This document shows positions 8,513 through 16,433 of a DNA stretch of 33,564 nucleotides, piece by piece. How positions within the stretch are numbered: position 1 is the first letter of the stretch; each line of letters starts with the position of its first letter. The notes below the pieces were generated by a model that ran no database searches, was not told where the DNA came from, and worked only from the letters and a program-made list of their open reading frames with translations. The stretch is from the NCBI GenBank assembly GCA_040756155.1, contig JBFLZU010000029.1:13104-46667 (forward strand), written 5' to 3'. The translations under genes were made by a program, and so were the position numbers. Source of the DNA: Nitrospirota bacterium. Lineage in GTDB: Bacteria; Nitrospirota; Thermodesulfovibrionia; JACRGW01; JBFLZU01.

Positions 8513-10333
8513 ATGGTTGTAGCCGCAAGGTTAAATGGCAGGCTTGTGGATCTAACAACCGAGATAAATAAAGATGCGGAGATCGAACTTATTACCATCG
8601 ACTCTCAAGAAGGCAGGGATATCTACCGTCACAGCACATCCCATGTAATGGCACATGCTGTTAAGGAATTGTATCCAGATGCCAAATTAGCAATTGGTCC
8701 TGCCATCCCAGATGGCTTTTACTATGATTTTGATTACGATAGGTCATTCACCCCTGAGGACATTGAGAAGATAGAGAAAAAAATGGATGAAATCATAAGG
8801 GCAGATAGACCTTTCAAGAGAAAGATACTTTCAAAGGAAGAGGCATTAAGGCTCTTTGCAGAACTCGGAGAACCATATAAGTTGGAGCTGATAAATGAGC
8901 TCGGTGATAGCGATGATATCTCGGCATATGAAGAGGGTGATTTTACTGATCTCTGTGCCGGTCCTCATCTTCCATCTGCAGGAATGATAAAGGCATTTAA
9001 GCTCCTCGGTGTGGCTGGGGCTTACTGGAAAGGCGATGAGAAGAACAAGATGCTTCAGCGGATATACGGAACATCTTTTGAAACTGCTGAAGGACTGGAT
9101 AAGTATCTTAAGAGACTCGAAGAAATAAAACTTAGAGACCACCGAAGACTCGGCAGAGAACTCGACCTCTTCAGTATAAATGAAGATGTGGGGGCAGGAC
9201 TTGTTCTGTGGCATCCGAGGGGAGCTATTATAAGGCGTATTATCGAAGACTTCTGGGTAGAAGGGCACAGCAGAGCAGGCTATGAGATTGTCTACACCCC
9301 ACATATAGCAAGACTTGAGCTCTGGAAGGAAAGTGGTCACTGGGAATTCTACAGAGATAACATGTATTCTCCTATAGATGTGGACGGAATATATTATGAG
9401 ACAAAACCAATGAACTGTCCTTTTCACATCATGATATATAAATCTACACTCAGAAGTTACAGGGATCTTCCCGTAAAATATGCTGAACTTGGCACAGTAT
9501 ATCGTTATGAGCGCTCAGGTGTCCTCCACGGATTGCTCAGGGTAAGAGGATTTACGCAGGATGATGCTCATATCTTTTGCCGTCCTGATCAGCTCAGAGG
9601 CGAAATACTCGATATACTTGATCTTACACTTTACCTGTTGAGAACATTTGGATTTAAAGAATATGACATTTATCTTTCTACGATGCCAGAAAAATTTGTA
9701 GGAAGCCCTGAGAACTGGGAAAAGGCAACAGAGGCGCTGAGAACCGCGCTTGAAACTAAAGGGCTTGCTTATCAGACTGACCCTGGAGAAGGTGTATTCT
9801 ACGGACCAAAGATTGATATAAAGGTAAAGGATGTCATTGGAAGGGCATGGCAGTGCAGCACAATACAGGTGGATTTTAATCTTCCAGAGAGGTTTTCTAT
9901 CACATACAGAGGAGATGATGGATTAGGACACCAGCCAATTATGATTCACAGGGCATTGATGGGCTCTTTAGAGAGGTTTTTAGGTATCCTTATAGAACAT
10001 TATAAAGGTGCATTTCCGTTATGGCTCTCTCCTGTTCAGGTAAAGGTTCTTACGGTGACAGATAGATCTACTGCCTATGCAACGCAGATTGCAGAAAGAT
10101 TAAAGGAAGAAGGCGTAAGGACTGAGGTGGATAGCCGCAATGAAAAAGTAGGCTTCAAAATTAGAGAGGCGTCTCTTCAAAAGGTTCCGTATATGTTTAT
10201 CATCGGAGACCACGAAGTGGAGACGGAAACTGTATCGGTGAGAGTAAGGGGTAGGATAGACCTCGGTATTATGACATTGTCTGAAATCAAGGAGAGGATT
10301 AAACAGGAAATTACAGAAAAAAGGCACGAGTAA
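8513..10333 (+). CDS. thrS: threonine--tRNA ligase
   Basis: Charges tRNA-Thr in the cytoplasm. It contains the N2 editing domain (HSTSHVMAHA and LCAGPH motifs), the class II catalytic core with the zinc-ligand segment MNCPFHI, motif 2 RVRGFTQDDAHIFC, motif 3 HRALMGSLERFLGILIEH, and the C-terminal anticodon-binding domain. The reading frame is open back to an ATG at 8420 (637 aa). Those extra 31 residues do not resemble a TGS domain, have no ribosome-binding site and overlap the leader hairpin. I prefer ATG 8513 (606 aa), 4 bp after GGGTGG and directly before VVAARLNGRLVDL, which is the second half of a TGS domain. The usual first ~40 residues (LPDGS...) are missing in either case. First gene of the thrS-infC-rpmI-rplT-pheST operon. 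Confidence 0.93.
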   Translation: MVVAARLNGRLVDLTTEINKDAEIELITIDSQEGRDIYRHSTSHVMAHAVKELYPDAKLAIGPAIPDGFYYDFDYDRSFTPEDIEKIEKKMDEIIRADRPFKRKILSKEEALRLFAELGEPYKLELINELGDSDDISAYEEGDFTDLCAGPHLPSAGMIKAFKLLGVAGAYWKGDEKNKMLQRIYGTSFETAEGLDKYLKRLEEIKLRDHRRLGRELDLFSINEDVGAGLVLWHPRGAIIRRIIEDFWVEGHSRAGYEIVYTPHIARLELWKESGHWEFYRDNMYSPIDVDGIYYETKPMNCPFHIMIYKSTLRSYRDLPVKYAELGTVYRYERSGVLHGLLRVRGFTQDDAHIFCRPDQLRGEILDILDLTLYLLRTFGFKEYDIYLSTMPEKFVGSPENWEKATEALRTALETKGLAYQTDPGEGVFYGPKIDIKVKDVIGRAWQCSTIQVDFNLPERFSITYRGDDGLGHQPIMIHRALMGSLERFLGILIEHYKGAFPLWLSPVQVKVLTVTDRSTAYATQIAERLKEEGVRTEVDSRNEKVGFKIREASLQKVPYMFIIGDHEVETETVSVRVRGRIDLGIMTLSEIKERIKQEITEKRHE

Positions 10334-10342
10334 CATCCAAAA

Positions 10343-10359
10343 AAAGTCTCAGAGACTTT
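10343..10359 (+). promoter_or_regulatory. hairpin between thrS and infC
   Basis: AAAGTCT (10343-10349) pairs with AGACTTT (10353-10359) around a 3-nt loop, 10 bases before the strong infC ribosome-binding site. It has only a short T run and could be a weak terminator, processing site or part of translational control. Function unknown. Confidence 0.45.
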
Positions 10360-10382
10360 ATTGAATCTCAGGAGGTGGAAAG

Positions 10383-10889
10383 ATAAGTCAGGAAGCAAAA
10401 GTCAATAAATCTATCTCTGCAAAAGAGGTAAGGGTCGTAGCTCCAGATGGAAAACAGCTTGGGATAATGTCTTCAAAAGAGGCATTGAAAAAGGCTGAAG
10501 AGTTTGGACTCGATCTGGTTGAAGTAGCACCGATGGCAAATCCGCCTGTGTGTCGTATAATGAATTATGGGAAATACAAATATGAGCAGAGCAAAAAAAC
10601 GCATGCCTTAAGACAGCATCAGAGAATGATGCAGGTAAAAGAAATAAAAGTAAGACCTCACATTGATAAACATGACCTTGAACATAAGATACGCCGTATA
10701 AGGGAGTTTCTAACCGATAAATATAAAGTAAAGGTTACCGTGATGTTTAGAGGAAGAGAGATTACACATATGGATTATGGCAGATCTATGCTTGAGAAGA
10801 TCTCTAATGAGGTTGCGTCTGTATGTAATTTAGAATCCTCATATAAGTTAGAAGGGAATAACATGATTTTATTTCTAACACCAAAATGA
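10383..10889 (+). CDS. infC: translation initiation factor IF-3 with an AUA start codon
   Basis: 168 aa. Binds the 30S subunit and enforces start-codon and initiator-tRNA selection. Reading upstream from the first in-frame ATG (10467) gives an excellent IF-3 N-terminus, SQEAKVNKSISAKEVRVV then APDGKQLGIM. An in-frame TGA at 10362 and the strong site AGGAGGTG (10370-10377) leave ATA at 10383 as the only sensible start, 5 bp after the site. The linker and C-terminal domain (VKEIKVRPHIDKHDLEHK, VTVMFRGREITH) are intact. IF-3 rejects non-canonical starts, and many infC genes use AUU or similar codons for autoregulation; the AUA here suggests the same. Starting at 10467 would delete 28 conserved residues. 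Confidence 0.95.
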   Translation: MSQEAKVNKSISAKEVRVVAPDGKQLGIMSSKEALKKAEEFGLDLVEVAPMANPPVCRIMNYGKYKYEQSKKTHALRQHQRMMQVKEIKVRPHIDKHDLEHKIRRIREFLTDKYKVKVTVMFRGREITHMDYGRSMLEKISNEVASVCNLESSYKLEGNNMILFLTPK

Positions 10890-10917
10890 AAATGCAAAAT
10901 AAGGAGGTTTAATAAAG

Positions 10918-11112
10918 GTGAAACTCAAGTCCCACAGGGGTGCTGCCAAAAGGTTTAAGTTCACAGCAAAAAGCAAGGTAAAAAGATCGAGGGCTTATGC
11001 AAGCCATCTGCTTACAGGTAAATCATCAAAAAGGGCACGAAGGCTGAGGGTATCAACTCTCGTTTCAAAGGCAGAGGAGACTTCGATAAAACGCCTTCTG
11101 CCGTATGGTTAG
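10918..11112 (+). CDS. rpmI: 50S ribosomal protein L35
   Basis: 64 aa, very basic, with the family start [14 protein letters not shown] and the end IKRLLPYG. It begins at GTG, 9 bp after AAGGAGGT (10901-10908). It follows infC by 28 bp, the conserved order. In enterobacteria this gene pair is repressed by L20; whether that applies here is unknown because the rpmI-rplT junction is interrupted by a palindromic element. Confidence 0.98.
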   Translation: MKLKSHRGAAKRFKFTAKSKVKRSRAYASHLLTGKSSKRARRLRVSTLVSKAEETSIKRLLPYG

Positions 11113-11124
11113 ATAACGAAAATT

Positions 11125-11225
11125 CCCCCTCACCTTAATCGTTCGACTGAGCGTTTGACTGAGCTTACGCCGAAGTCTCACGACGAAGTCCTCTCCCCTC
11201 AGGGGAGAGGGAAGGAGTGAGGGGG
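11125..11225. repeat. palindromic repeat element between rpmI and rplT
   Basis: CCCCCTCAC (11125-11133) and GTGAGGGGG (11217-11225) are perfect inverted ends of a 101-bp element. Inside is a perfect 9-bp hairpin (CCTCTCCCC at 11190-11198, GGGGAGAGG at 11202-11210, loop TCA) and short direct repeats: GACTGAGC at 11145 and 11157, CGAAGTC at 11171 and 11184. The structure resembles a REP/MITE-type insertion. No coding sequence is visible within it. Confidence 0.75.
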
Positions 11226-11257
11226 TGGAAAATATTATATTATGGGGGTGAAGAAAA

Positions 11258-11608
11258 ATGCCGAGGGTAAAAGGTGGATTCAAGACAAGGAGAAGAAGAA
11301 AGGCTATACTCAAGCTCGCAAGAGGATACTATGGCGGCAGGAGCAGATTGTTCAGAACCGCTACAGAAGCCGTTGACAAAGCAGCGAGCTACGCCTACAG
11401 AGATAGAAGGGCAAGAAAAAGGGATTTCAGGGGGCTCTGGATTGCACGGATTAACGCAGCAGCCCGTCTGAATGATATAAGTTACAGCAGGTTTATCTCA
11501 GGTCTCAGAAGGGCTAATATCCTGCTTAATAGAAAGGTACTATCCGATATAGCTGTTAATAATCCTTCAGAATTCAGCCGTCTTGCATCCATAGCAAAAG
11601 GACAATAA
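11258..11608 (+). CDS. rplT: 50S ribosomal protein L20
   Basis: 116 aa, typical length. Starts [15 protein letters not shown] and carries the conserved [15 protein letters not shown] and [16 protein letters not shown] segments. A rRNA-binding protein needed early in 50S assembly. ATG at 11258 follows GGGGGTG by 7 bp. It is 145 bp from rpmI instead of the usual few tens of bases because of the inserted palindromic element, and it is followed after 13 bp by pheS. Confidence 0.98.
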   Translation: MPRVKGGFKTRRRRKAILKLARGYYGGRSRLFRTATEAVDKAASYAYRDRRARKRDFRGLWIARINAAARLNDISYSRFISGLRRANILLNRKVLSDIAVNNPSEFSRLASIAKGQ

Positions 11609-11621
11609 AAGCGGAGATGAG

Positions 11622-12638
11622 TTGAAGAATCTGCTCAAAAAAATAAGGTCAGATGCAGAATCAGCCATATCCGGCACAGATGATATAGAAGAAGTAAACC
11701 ACCTGCGGGTATTTTATCTCGGTAGAAAAGGCAGGCTTACACAAATCATCAAAGATCTGGGAAAGTTACCATCCGACGAAAGACCTGCAGTCGGAAAGAT
11801 AGCTAATGAGGTCAAGTTATACATCGAGAGCCTCCTGCAGGATAAAATTATTCTTATAAAAACGAGACAAAAGGCTGAATCTATCAAGCAGGAGCGTCTT
11901 GATATAACGCTTCCGGGCAGAATAAGAAAAAGGGGTATTCTACATCCGATAACACGAGTTCTTGAAGAGATTATAGAGATATTTCTATCCCTTGGATTTA
12001 CTGTGGAAGAGGGTCCTGAGGTTGAACTTGATTATTACAATTTTGAGGCATTAAATATCCCGATAGATCATCCTGCAAGGGATATGCAGGATACCTTTTA
12101 TATAACAGATGATATACTCCTTAGAACTCATACCTCCCCTGTACAGATAAGGACGATGGAAAAACAGATTCCTCCATTGAAGATCGTAGCCCCTGGCAAG
12201 GTATATCGTTGTGATGCTGATATATCCCACACCCCTATGTTTCATCAGGTCGAGGGATTTATGGTAGATGAAGAGGTGAGTTTTGGAGACCTTAAGGGAA
12301 TTCTTGAAGCATTTGCACACATGATGTTTGGAAAAGAGGCTGGTATCCGTTTCAGGCCGAGTTTCTTCCCATTTACAGAACCGAGTGCAGAGGTCGATAT
12401 CAGGTGCTTATTATGTAACGGAACTGGATGCCGTGTATGTAAAATGACAGGATGGATTGAGATACTCGGTGCTGGCATGATTGACCCCAATGTATTCAAG
12501 ATGGTTAATTATGACGCTGAAAGATATACAGGTTTTGCCTTCGGTATGGGCGTGGAACGGATTGCTATGCTTAAGTTTGGCATTGATGATATAAGACTTT
12601 TTTTTGAAAATGATATGAGATTTCTGGAACAGTTTTAA
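11622..12638 (+). CDS. pheS: phenylalanine--tRNA ligase alpha subunit
   Basis: 338 aa, standard length. An N-terminal coiled coil (1-85) that contacts tRNA precedes the class II catalytic domain: motif 2 region DISHTPMFHQVEGFMVD, the CLLCNGTGCRVCKMTGWIE cysteine cluster (four cysteines), and motif 3 GFAFGMGVERIAMLKFGIDDIR. Starts at TTG (11622), 5 bp after GGAG at 11613-11616; the nearby ATG at 11618 reads into an immediate stop. Catalytic partner of pheT, which starts 12 bp downstream. Confidence 0.98.
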   Translation: MKNLLKKIRSDAESAISGTDDIEEVNHLRVFYLGRKGRLTQIIKDLGKLPSDERPAVGKIANEVKLYIESLLQDKIILIKTRQKAESIKQERLDITLPGRIRKRGILHPITRVLEEIIEIFLSLGFTVEEGPEVELDYYNFEALNIPIDHPARDMQDTFYITDDILLRTHTSPVQIRTMEKQIPPLKIVAPGKVYRCDADISHTPMFHQVEGFMVDEEVSFGDLKGILEAFAHMMFGKEAGIRFRPSFFPFTEPSAEVDIRCLLCNGTGCRVCKMTGWIEILGAGMIDPNVFKMVNYDAERYTGFAFGMGVERIAMLKFGIDDIRLFFENDMRFLEQF

Positions 12639-12650
12639 GAGGTATGAGGG

Positions 12651-14753
12651 ATGTTAGTAAGTTTTAACTGGCTTAAGGAGTTTACCAAAATCAATTTTTC
12701 CCCTGAGGAACTTGCATTACGACTTACAATGACCGGACTTGAGGTCGAAGGAATCCATCAAAGAGAAGATGATACAATCTTAGATATTAATGTTACACCG
12801 AACAGAGCAGACTGTCTCAGCATCGTCGGTATTGCGAGAGAAATCTCTGTAATTACAGGTGCCGAATTGCGGCTACCTGAGATAATAGTCCCTGAAGATA
12901 CCGTTCCTGTTAGTAGATTAGCCTCCGTAGAGATCTATGAACCTGACCTCTGTCAGAGATATGCATCAAGGATTATAATGGATGTCAGGATAACAGAGTC
13001 ACCAGAATGGATCAAAAAGAGACTCGAATCGTCAGGCCTCAGACCAATAAACAATGTTGTAGATATCACAAATTATGTTTTATTAGAGATGGGGCATCCC
13101 CTTCATGCATTTGACTACGATTGTCTCGAAGGTAGGAGAATAGTAGTTAGGAGGGCAGATGAAGGAGAACGGTTCCTAACCCTCGATGGGATTGAAAGGA
13201 TACTTGACGGCTCAATGTTGACTATCCGTGATATGAAAAAAGCAGTCGCAATTGCCGGTGTAATGGGTGGACTTGAATCTGAGGTCAGACTTACCACAAA
13301 AAATGTGCTTCTCGAGAGTGCATACTTTAATCCTGCATCGGTGAGAAGAACATCAAGGAGACTCGGTCTGAAAACAGAATCATCTTACAGGTTTGAGCGT
13401 GGAACAGACATAGAGGGGGTCATCGAGGCACTTGAGAGGGCATCTGAGTTGATTCAGAAGATTACGGGAGGTAAGGTTGCTGCAGGAAGGATAGATAATT
13501 ATCCGAAGGTTATCCAGTGTAAGAAGGTAAGGCTGAGGATCAATCGCATTAATAAAATACTCGGCACAACCCTATCAGAGACAGAGACAAAAAAGATACT
13601 TAAAAGTATCAGCACTGCCATCACAGATGATACCGATGGCACATTGAATGTAACACCACCTTCTTTCAGGGGTGATCTAAACAGAGAGATTGACCTGATA
13701 GAGGAGATTGCCCGTATCTTTGGGTATGAAAATATACCTACTACTATTCCTCAGAGTAAAATTATACCTGCTAGAGATAATAACCTCAGGAGAGCCATGA
13801 GGACTGTCAGAATGTTGCTAAAAGGAGATGGTTTCACAGAGGTAATCAATTATAGCTTTATAGGTAAGGTGGAACTTGAGAGATTATATCATTCATCTGA
13901 GGAGCACCCCAAGAAGTCGAAAGACTTTTTGGGGACTCAAAGGTATATAAGCCTCAGAAACCCATTGAGTGAGGAACAGGCAATAATGAGAACAACCCTC
14001 ATCCCTGGACTCCTTAAAAACGCTGTCTGGAACATAAACAGGGAAGCCGTCAACCTCAGGATATTTGAGATTGGTAAGGTATTTCATCCCATAAATAAAG
14101 ATTCACTTCCCTACGAGCCTGTTTATCTATCAGGACTTCTGGTAGGACAGAGGAGTATCACACACTGGAGCGAGAAAACACAAAAGGTTGATTTTTTCGA
14201 CATGAAGGGTACTGTGGAAATGTTGATGCAAGGGCTCAGAATTAAGAACCACCGATTTATCCCATCTGAGGGGCACGATTTACATCTTCTGCATCCAGGG
14301 AGGTTGGCAAGGGTATGGATAAAAGATAGTGAGATTGGTTACCTGGGTGAAGTACATCCTGATGTTGCTGAGTCATACGGAATAAATGAAAATGTATATA
14401 TCTTTGAGATAGATTTTAGTAGGCTTGTTGAATACTCTGAGAAAAAGATAACCTTCAAGCAGATTCCACGATTTCCATCAGTCAAACGAGACATGGCTAT
14501 TTTTATACCCATTGATCTTCCTGCTGATAAGATCATAGAGCTGATAATGAAAGATGGGGCTGAACTGATAGAGGAGGTTCATATATTCGACCTTTATACT
14601 GGCAGTCCTGTGCCCGAGGGAAAGAAGAGTCTTGCGTTCTCTATAAGATACCGTTCTAAGGACAGGAGCCTTACAGACGAAGAGGTAAACGCCTTACATC
14701 AACAGGTCTCTGAAAGACTGAAGAATGAGTTCGGGGCAGAGATGAGGGGATAA
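12651..14753 (+). CDS. pheT: phenylalanine--tRNA ligase beta subunit, lacking the EMAP domain
   Basis: 700 aa, against roughly 790-800 in typical bacteria. The B1 start (SFNWLKEFT...TGLEVEGI) runs straight into DINVTPNRADCLSIVGIAREI at about residue 46, skipping the roughly 100-residue EMAP/OB-fold tRNA-binding domain normally between them. The B3/B4 editing module (NNVVDITNYVLLEMGHPLHAFD, ESAYFNPASVRRTSRRLGLKTESS), B5, the catalytic-like core and the C-terminal FDX-ACB anticodon domain (FPSVKRDMAIF ... SFSIRYR-like end) are all present. No frame break is seen, so this is a clean domain loss. A 28-bp palindrome is embedded in frame at 13907-13934. The gene ends 1 bp from the convergent gene at 14755, with no terminator between. 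Confidence 0.97.
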   Translation: MLVSFNWLKEFTKINFSPEELALRLTMTGLEVEGIHQREDDTILDINVTPNRADCLSIVGIAREISVITGAELRLPEIIVPEDTVPVSRLASVEIYEPDLCQRYASRIIMDVRITESPEWIKKRLESSGLRPINNVVDITNYVLLEMGHPLHAFDYDCLEGRRIVVRRADEGERFLTLDGIERILDGSMLTIRDMKKAVAIAGVMGGLESEVRLTTKNVLLESAYFNPASVRRTSRRLGLKTESSYRFERGTDIEGVIEALERASELIQKITGGKVAAGRIDNYPKVIQCKKVRLRINRINKILGTTLSETETKKILKSISTAITDDTDGTLNVTPPSFRGDLNREIDLIEEIARIFGYENIPTTIPQSKIIPARDNNLRRAMRTVRMLLKGDGFTEVINYSFIGKVELERLYHSSEEHPKKSKDFLGTQRYISLRNPLSEEQAIMRTTLIPGLLKNAVWNINREAVNLRIFEIGKVFHPINKDSLPYEPVYLSGLLVGQRSITHWSEKTQKVDFFDMKGTVEMLMQGLRIKNHRFIPSEGHDLHLLHPGRLARVWIKDSEIGYLGEVHPDVAESYGINENVYIFEIDFSRLVEYSEKKITFKQIPRFPSVKRDMAIFIPIDLPADKIIELIMKDGAELIEEVHIFDLYTGSPVPEGKKSLAFSIRYRSKDRSLTDEEVNALHQQVSERLKNEFGAEMRG
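13907..13934. repeat. palindromic repeat inserted in the pheT coding sequence
   Basis: CCCCAAGAAGTC (13907-13918) pairs with GACTTTTTGGGG (13923-13934) over 12 bp including one G-U, around a GAAA loop. It encodes HPKKSKDFLG, between the expected helix and the conserved NPLSEEQ motif. The reverse complement of the hairpin at 27590-27616 is closely related, including flanking GAGG and ACCCC/GGGG. Confidence 0.7.
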
Positions 14754-14754
14754 A

Positions 14755-15540
14755 TCATATCTGTGTGATTTTCGATGCGGTATCCTGCATCCGTGTTTCA
14801 AATACACCATAAAGTATCTCCCACATCCTCGGATATTTTTTTATAAGTCCTTCAAGAACTTCTTTTTTGAGCTCAAAGATCTCACACTCTGTTTCGGCAG
14901 TAACTGTAGCAATCCTCGGTTTTCCTGTAAGCACACTGCCTTCACCGAAGAAATCGTTTTCTATCAATATGGCTAATTGTATCTCCTTATCATCAAAACT
15001 TGTAGTAACACTCACTTTTCCCTGTTTTATTATATATATGGAATCTCCATACTCGCCTTCTCTGATAATAGGCGTACCTGCAGTAACTTTCCGTTGTATC
15101 ATCGTCTTGTAAAGGGAGGTAATATCGTCTTCACTGAAGTCTGTAAACAGAGATAGCTTGGTGACAAGTTCTTCTCCTGCCTTCGGTGTAGCTACCATTG
15201 CAGCAAGTTCAGGTTGTCCACACAGAATAGAAAGTTTTCTTGTGGCATCCCCAGAGGCAGGATCAAGCTTCAAAATCATCTTATATGTCGTGATTGCCTT
15301 GATGGCAAAACCCTTCTTCTCAAAAAGTTCACCAGCAGTAAAGTATGATTTAACAGCATTTGTTAACTCATTTATCCTCGAATATATGTCACCGAGCCTC
15401 AGATGGAACATGGCGTTCTCTGACTCCATGGCTATAAGTTTCTTCATCTCATCAATGGCATTCTTCCATTTCCCTTTTCTCATATTATTGAGAAAGGTTT
15501 CGTGTATCGTCTCTCTACTTTCCTTCTTTCCCCAGATCAT
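14755..15540 (-). CDS. TPR and cyclic-nucleotide-binding domain protein
   Basis: 261 aa from the preferred start. The N-terminal third holds about two to three TPR-like helical hairpins (NAMFHLRLGDIYSRINELTN and AIKAITTYKMILKLDP segments). The C-terminal half is a cNMP-binding beta barrel (GTPIIREGEYGDSIYIIKQGKVSV) with the phosphate-binding cassette FFGEGSVLTGKPRIATVTA, which keeps the Glu and Arg expected for ligand binding. There is no DNA-binding domain, so it is not a CRP-type regulator. The frame is open to a TTG at 15555, but ATG at 15540 has AGGA six bases upstream and is preferred. The start overlaps tatA by 26 bp. Ligand and partner unknown. Confidence 0.85.
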   Translation of the reverse strand: MIWGKKESRETIHETFLNNMRKGKWKNAIDEMKKLIAMESENAMFHLRLGDIYSRINELTNAVKSYFTAGELFEKKGFAIKAITTYKMILKLDPASGDATRKLSILCGQPELAAMVATPKAGEELVTKLSLFTDFSEDDITSLYKTMIQRKVTAGTPIIREGEYGDSIYIIKQGKVSVTTSFDDKEIQLAILIENDFFGEGSVLTGKPRIATVTAETECEIFELKKEVLEGLIKKYPRMWEILYGVFETRMQDTASKITQI

Positions 15541-15673
15541 CTTTTTTCCTGCCAATTCCTTTTTTTAGGTATGAAACCAACCTCCCAAAACCCGTTCCAA
15601 TCTCAGGGATTTTCTTTGGACGGAGTAATACCATAATTATCAATATAATCAATAATAATTCTAACAGCCCCAT
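15515..15673 (-). CDS. tatA: TatA/E-like twin-arginine translocase subunit (small)
   Basis: 52 aa, too short for many gene finders. MGLLELLLIILIIMVLL forms one membrane helix; RPKKIPEIGTGFGRLVSYLKK then gives the hinge and amphipathic helix of TatA, followed by a short charged tail. The usual FGPKKLPE hinge reads LRPKKIPE, so the Phe-Gly pair is replaced. The ATG is at 15673 and TAG at 15515-15517; the 3' end overlaps the next gene by 26 bp, a sign of translational coupling. No tatC is in the window. TatA forms the protein-conducting assembly for folded, often cofactor-containing exported proteins. TatA versus TatE or TatB cannot be decided from this sequence alone. Confidence 0.8.
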   Translation of the reverse strand: MGLLELLLIILIIMVLLRPKKIPEIGTGFGRLVSYLKKGIGRKKDDLGKEGK

Positions 15674-15724
15674 TTGTTATTTTATACCCTATATTTATCG
15701 ATTTGTAAAGATTTTTTGGCAGAA

Positions 15725-16366
15725 TTACACTTTTTTTACATAGATTTCTCGTGCTATCTCTGAATCGAGGGCAATTGTTGTTTCGTCTATCTGTATGACA
15801 AATGTTGGGTTTTTCTGGTGAAGTTTTACTATTGTCCCAGGTATTACGCCAAGTGCACCGAGACGATCAAGACGATTATGGTCTGAAGGAACCATAAAGA
15901 CGATCTTACCACTTTCTCCGATATCGAGGTCGCTGAGTCTCAGGATCAGAGATTTTACCTCAATACTGAATTTATTACAACATTCGTTTCTCGGGATAGG
16001 ACGTCCATGAGGACACACTGGCGGGTGTCCGAGTAAGGTGCATATACTATCTGCTACCCTTGAGTCGAGAATATGTTCAAACTGGCAGGCTGTAGACTCA
16101 TCTATATCGAGTTCAAAGACATCGGCAAAAAGCCTTTCTGCAAGACGATGGCGCCTTATTATATCACTTGCCCGCTTTTCTCCTTCTTTTTTAAACCTGA
16201 CAGTGTCCCCCGATATCTCAATAAAACCTTCTTCAACAAGATGTTCGAGCAATTTTTCTATATCATCTTCCTCTACTCTTTTAATCAACTCTTTAACGCC
16301 TGATATCCCTTCTTCCCTTAATATCCATATAAGCTCAAGTATCTCATCAAGGCTCTGCTGATTCAT
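15725..16366 (-). CDS. DtxR/MntR-family metal-dependent regulator with FeoA domain
   Basis: 213 aa. The N-terminal winged helix (1-65) is followed by the DtxR dimerisation and metal-binding domain (RRHRLAERLFADVFELD, STACQFEHILD, then HPPVCPHGRPIP), and a C-terminal FeoA/SH3-like domain (about 140-213, GESGKIVFMVPSDHNRLDRLGALGVIPGTIVKL). It lies 67 bp downstream of feoB on the same strand. No separate feoA gene is visible, so the fused FeoA-like domain might also serve FeoB, which is inference. Most likely an Fe(II)- or Mn(II)-responsive repressor of the feo genes. Which metal it senses cannot be read from sequence. Confidence 0.9.
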   Translation of the reverse strand: MNQQSLDEILELIWILREEGISGVKELIKRVEEDDIEKLLEHLVEEGFIEISGDTVRFKKEGEKRASDIIRRHRLAERLFADVFELDIDESTACQFEHILDSRVADSICTLLGHPPVCPHGRPIPRNECCNKFSIEVKSLILRLSDLDIGESGKIVFMVPSDHNRLDRLGALGVIPGTIVKLHQKNPTFVIQIDETTIALDSEIAREIYVKKV

Positions 16367-16433
16367 AGAATCTCCTTTTAAAATCTTATATCATATCTGT
16401 GGGTATAGATTCAACCCATTAAATTTTTAATCC

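Noticed and set aside
8846-9427. 193-aa minus-strand frame in thrS
   Set aside because: Complete overlap with a well-conserved gene, and no domain or ribosome-binding site.
12770-12800. Frameshift or deletion in pheT to explain its short length
   Set aside because: The frame is continuous across the junction and the surrounding motifs are intact, so domain absence is more likely than error.
15541-15555. TTG start at 15555 for the TPR-cNMP gene
   Set aside because: Its only purine-rich site ends one base before the codon; ATG 15540 has a properly spaced AGGA.
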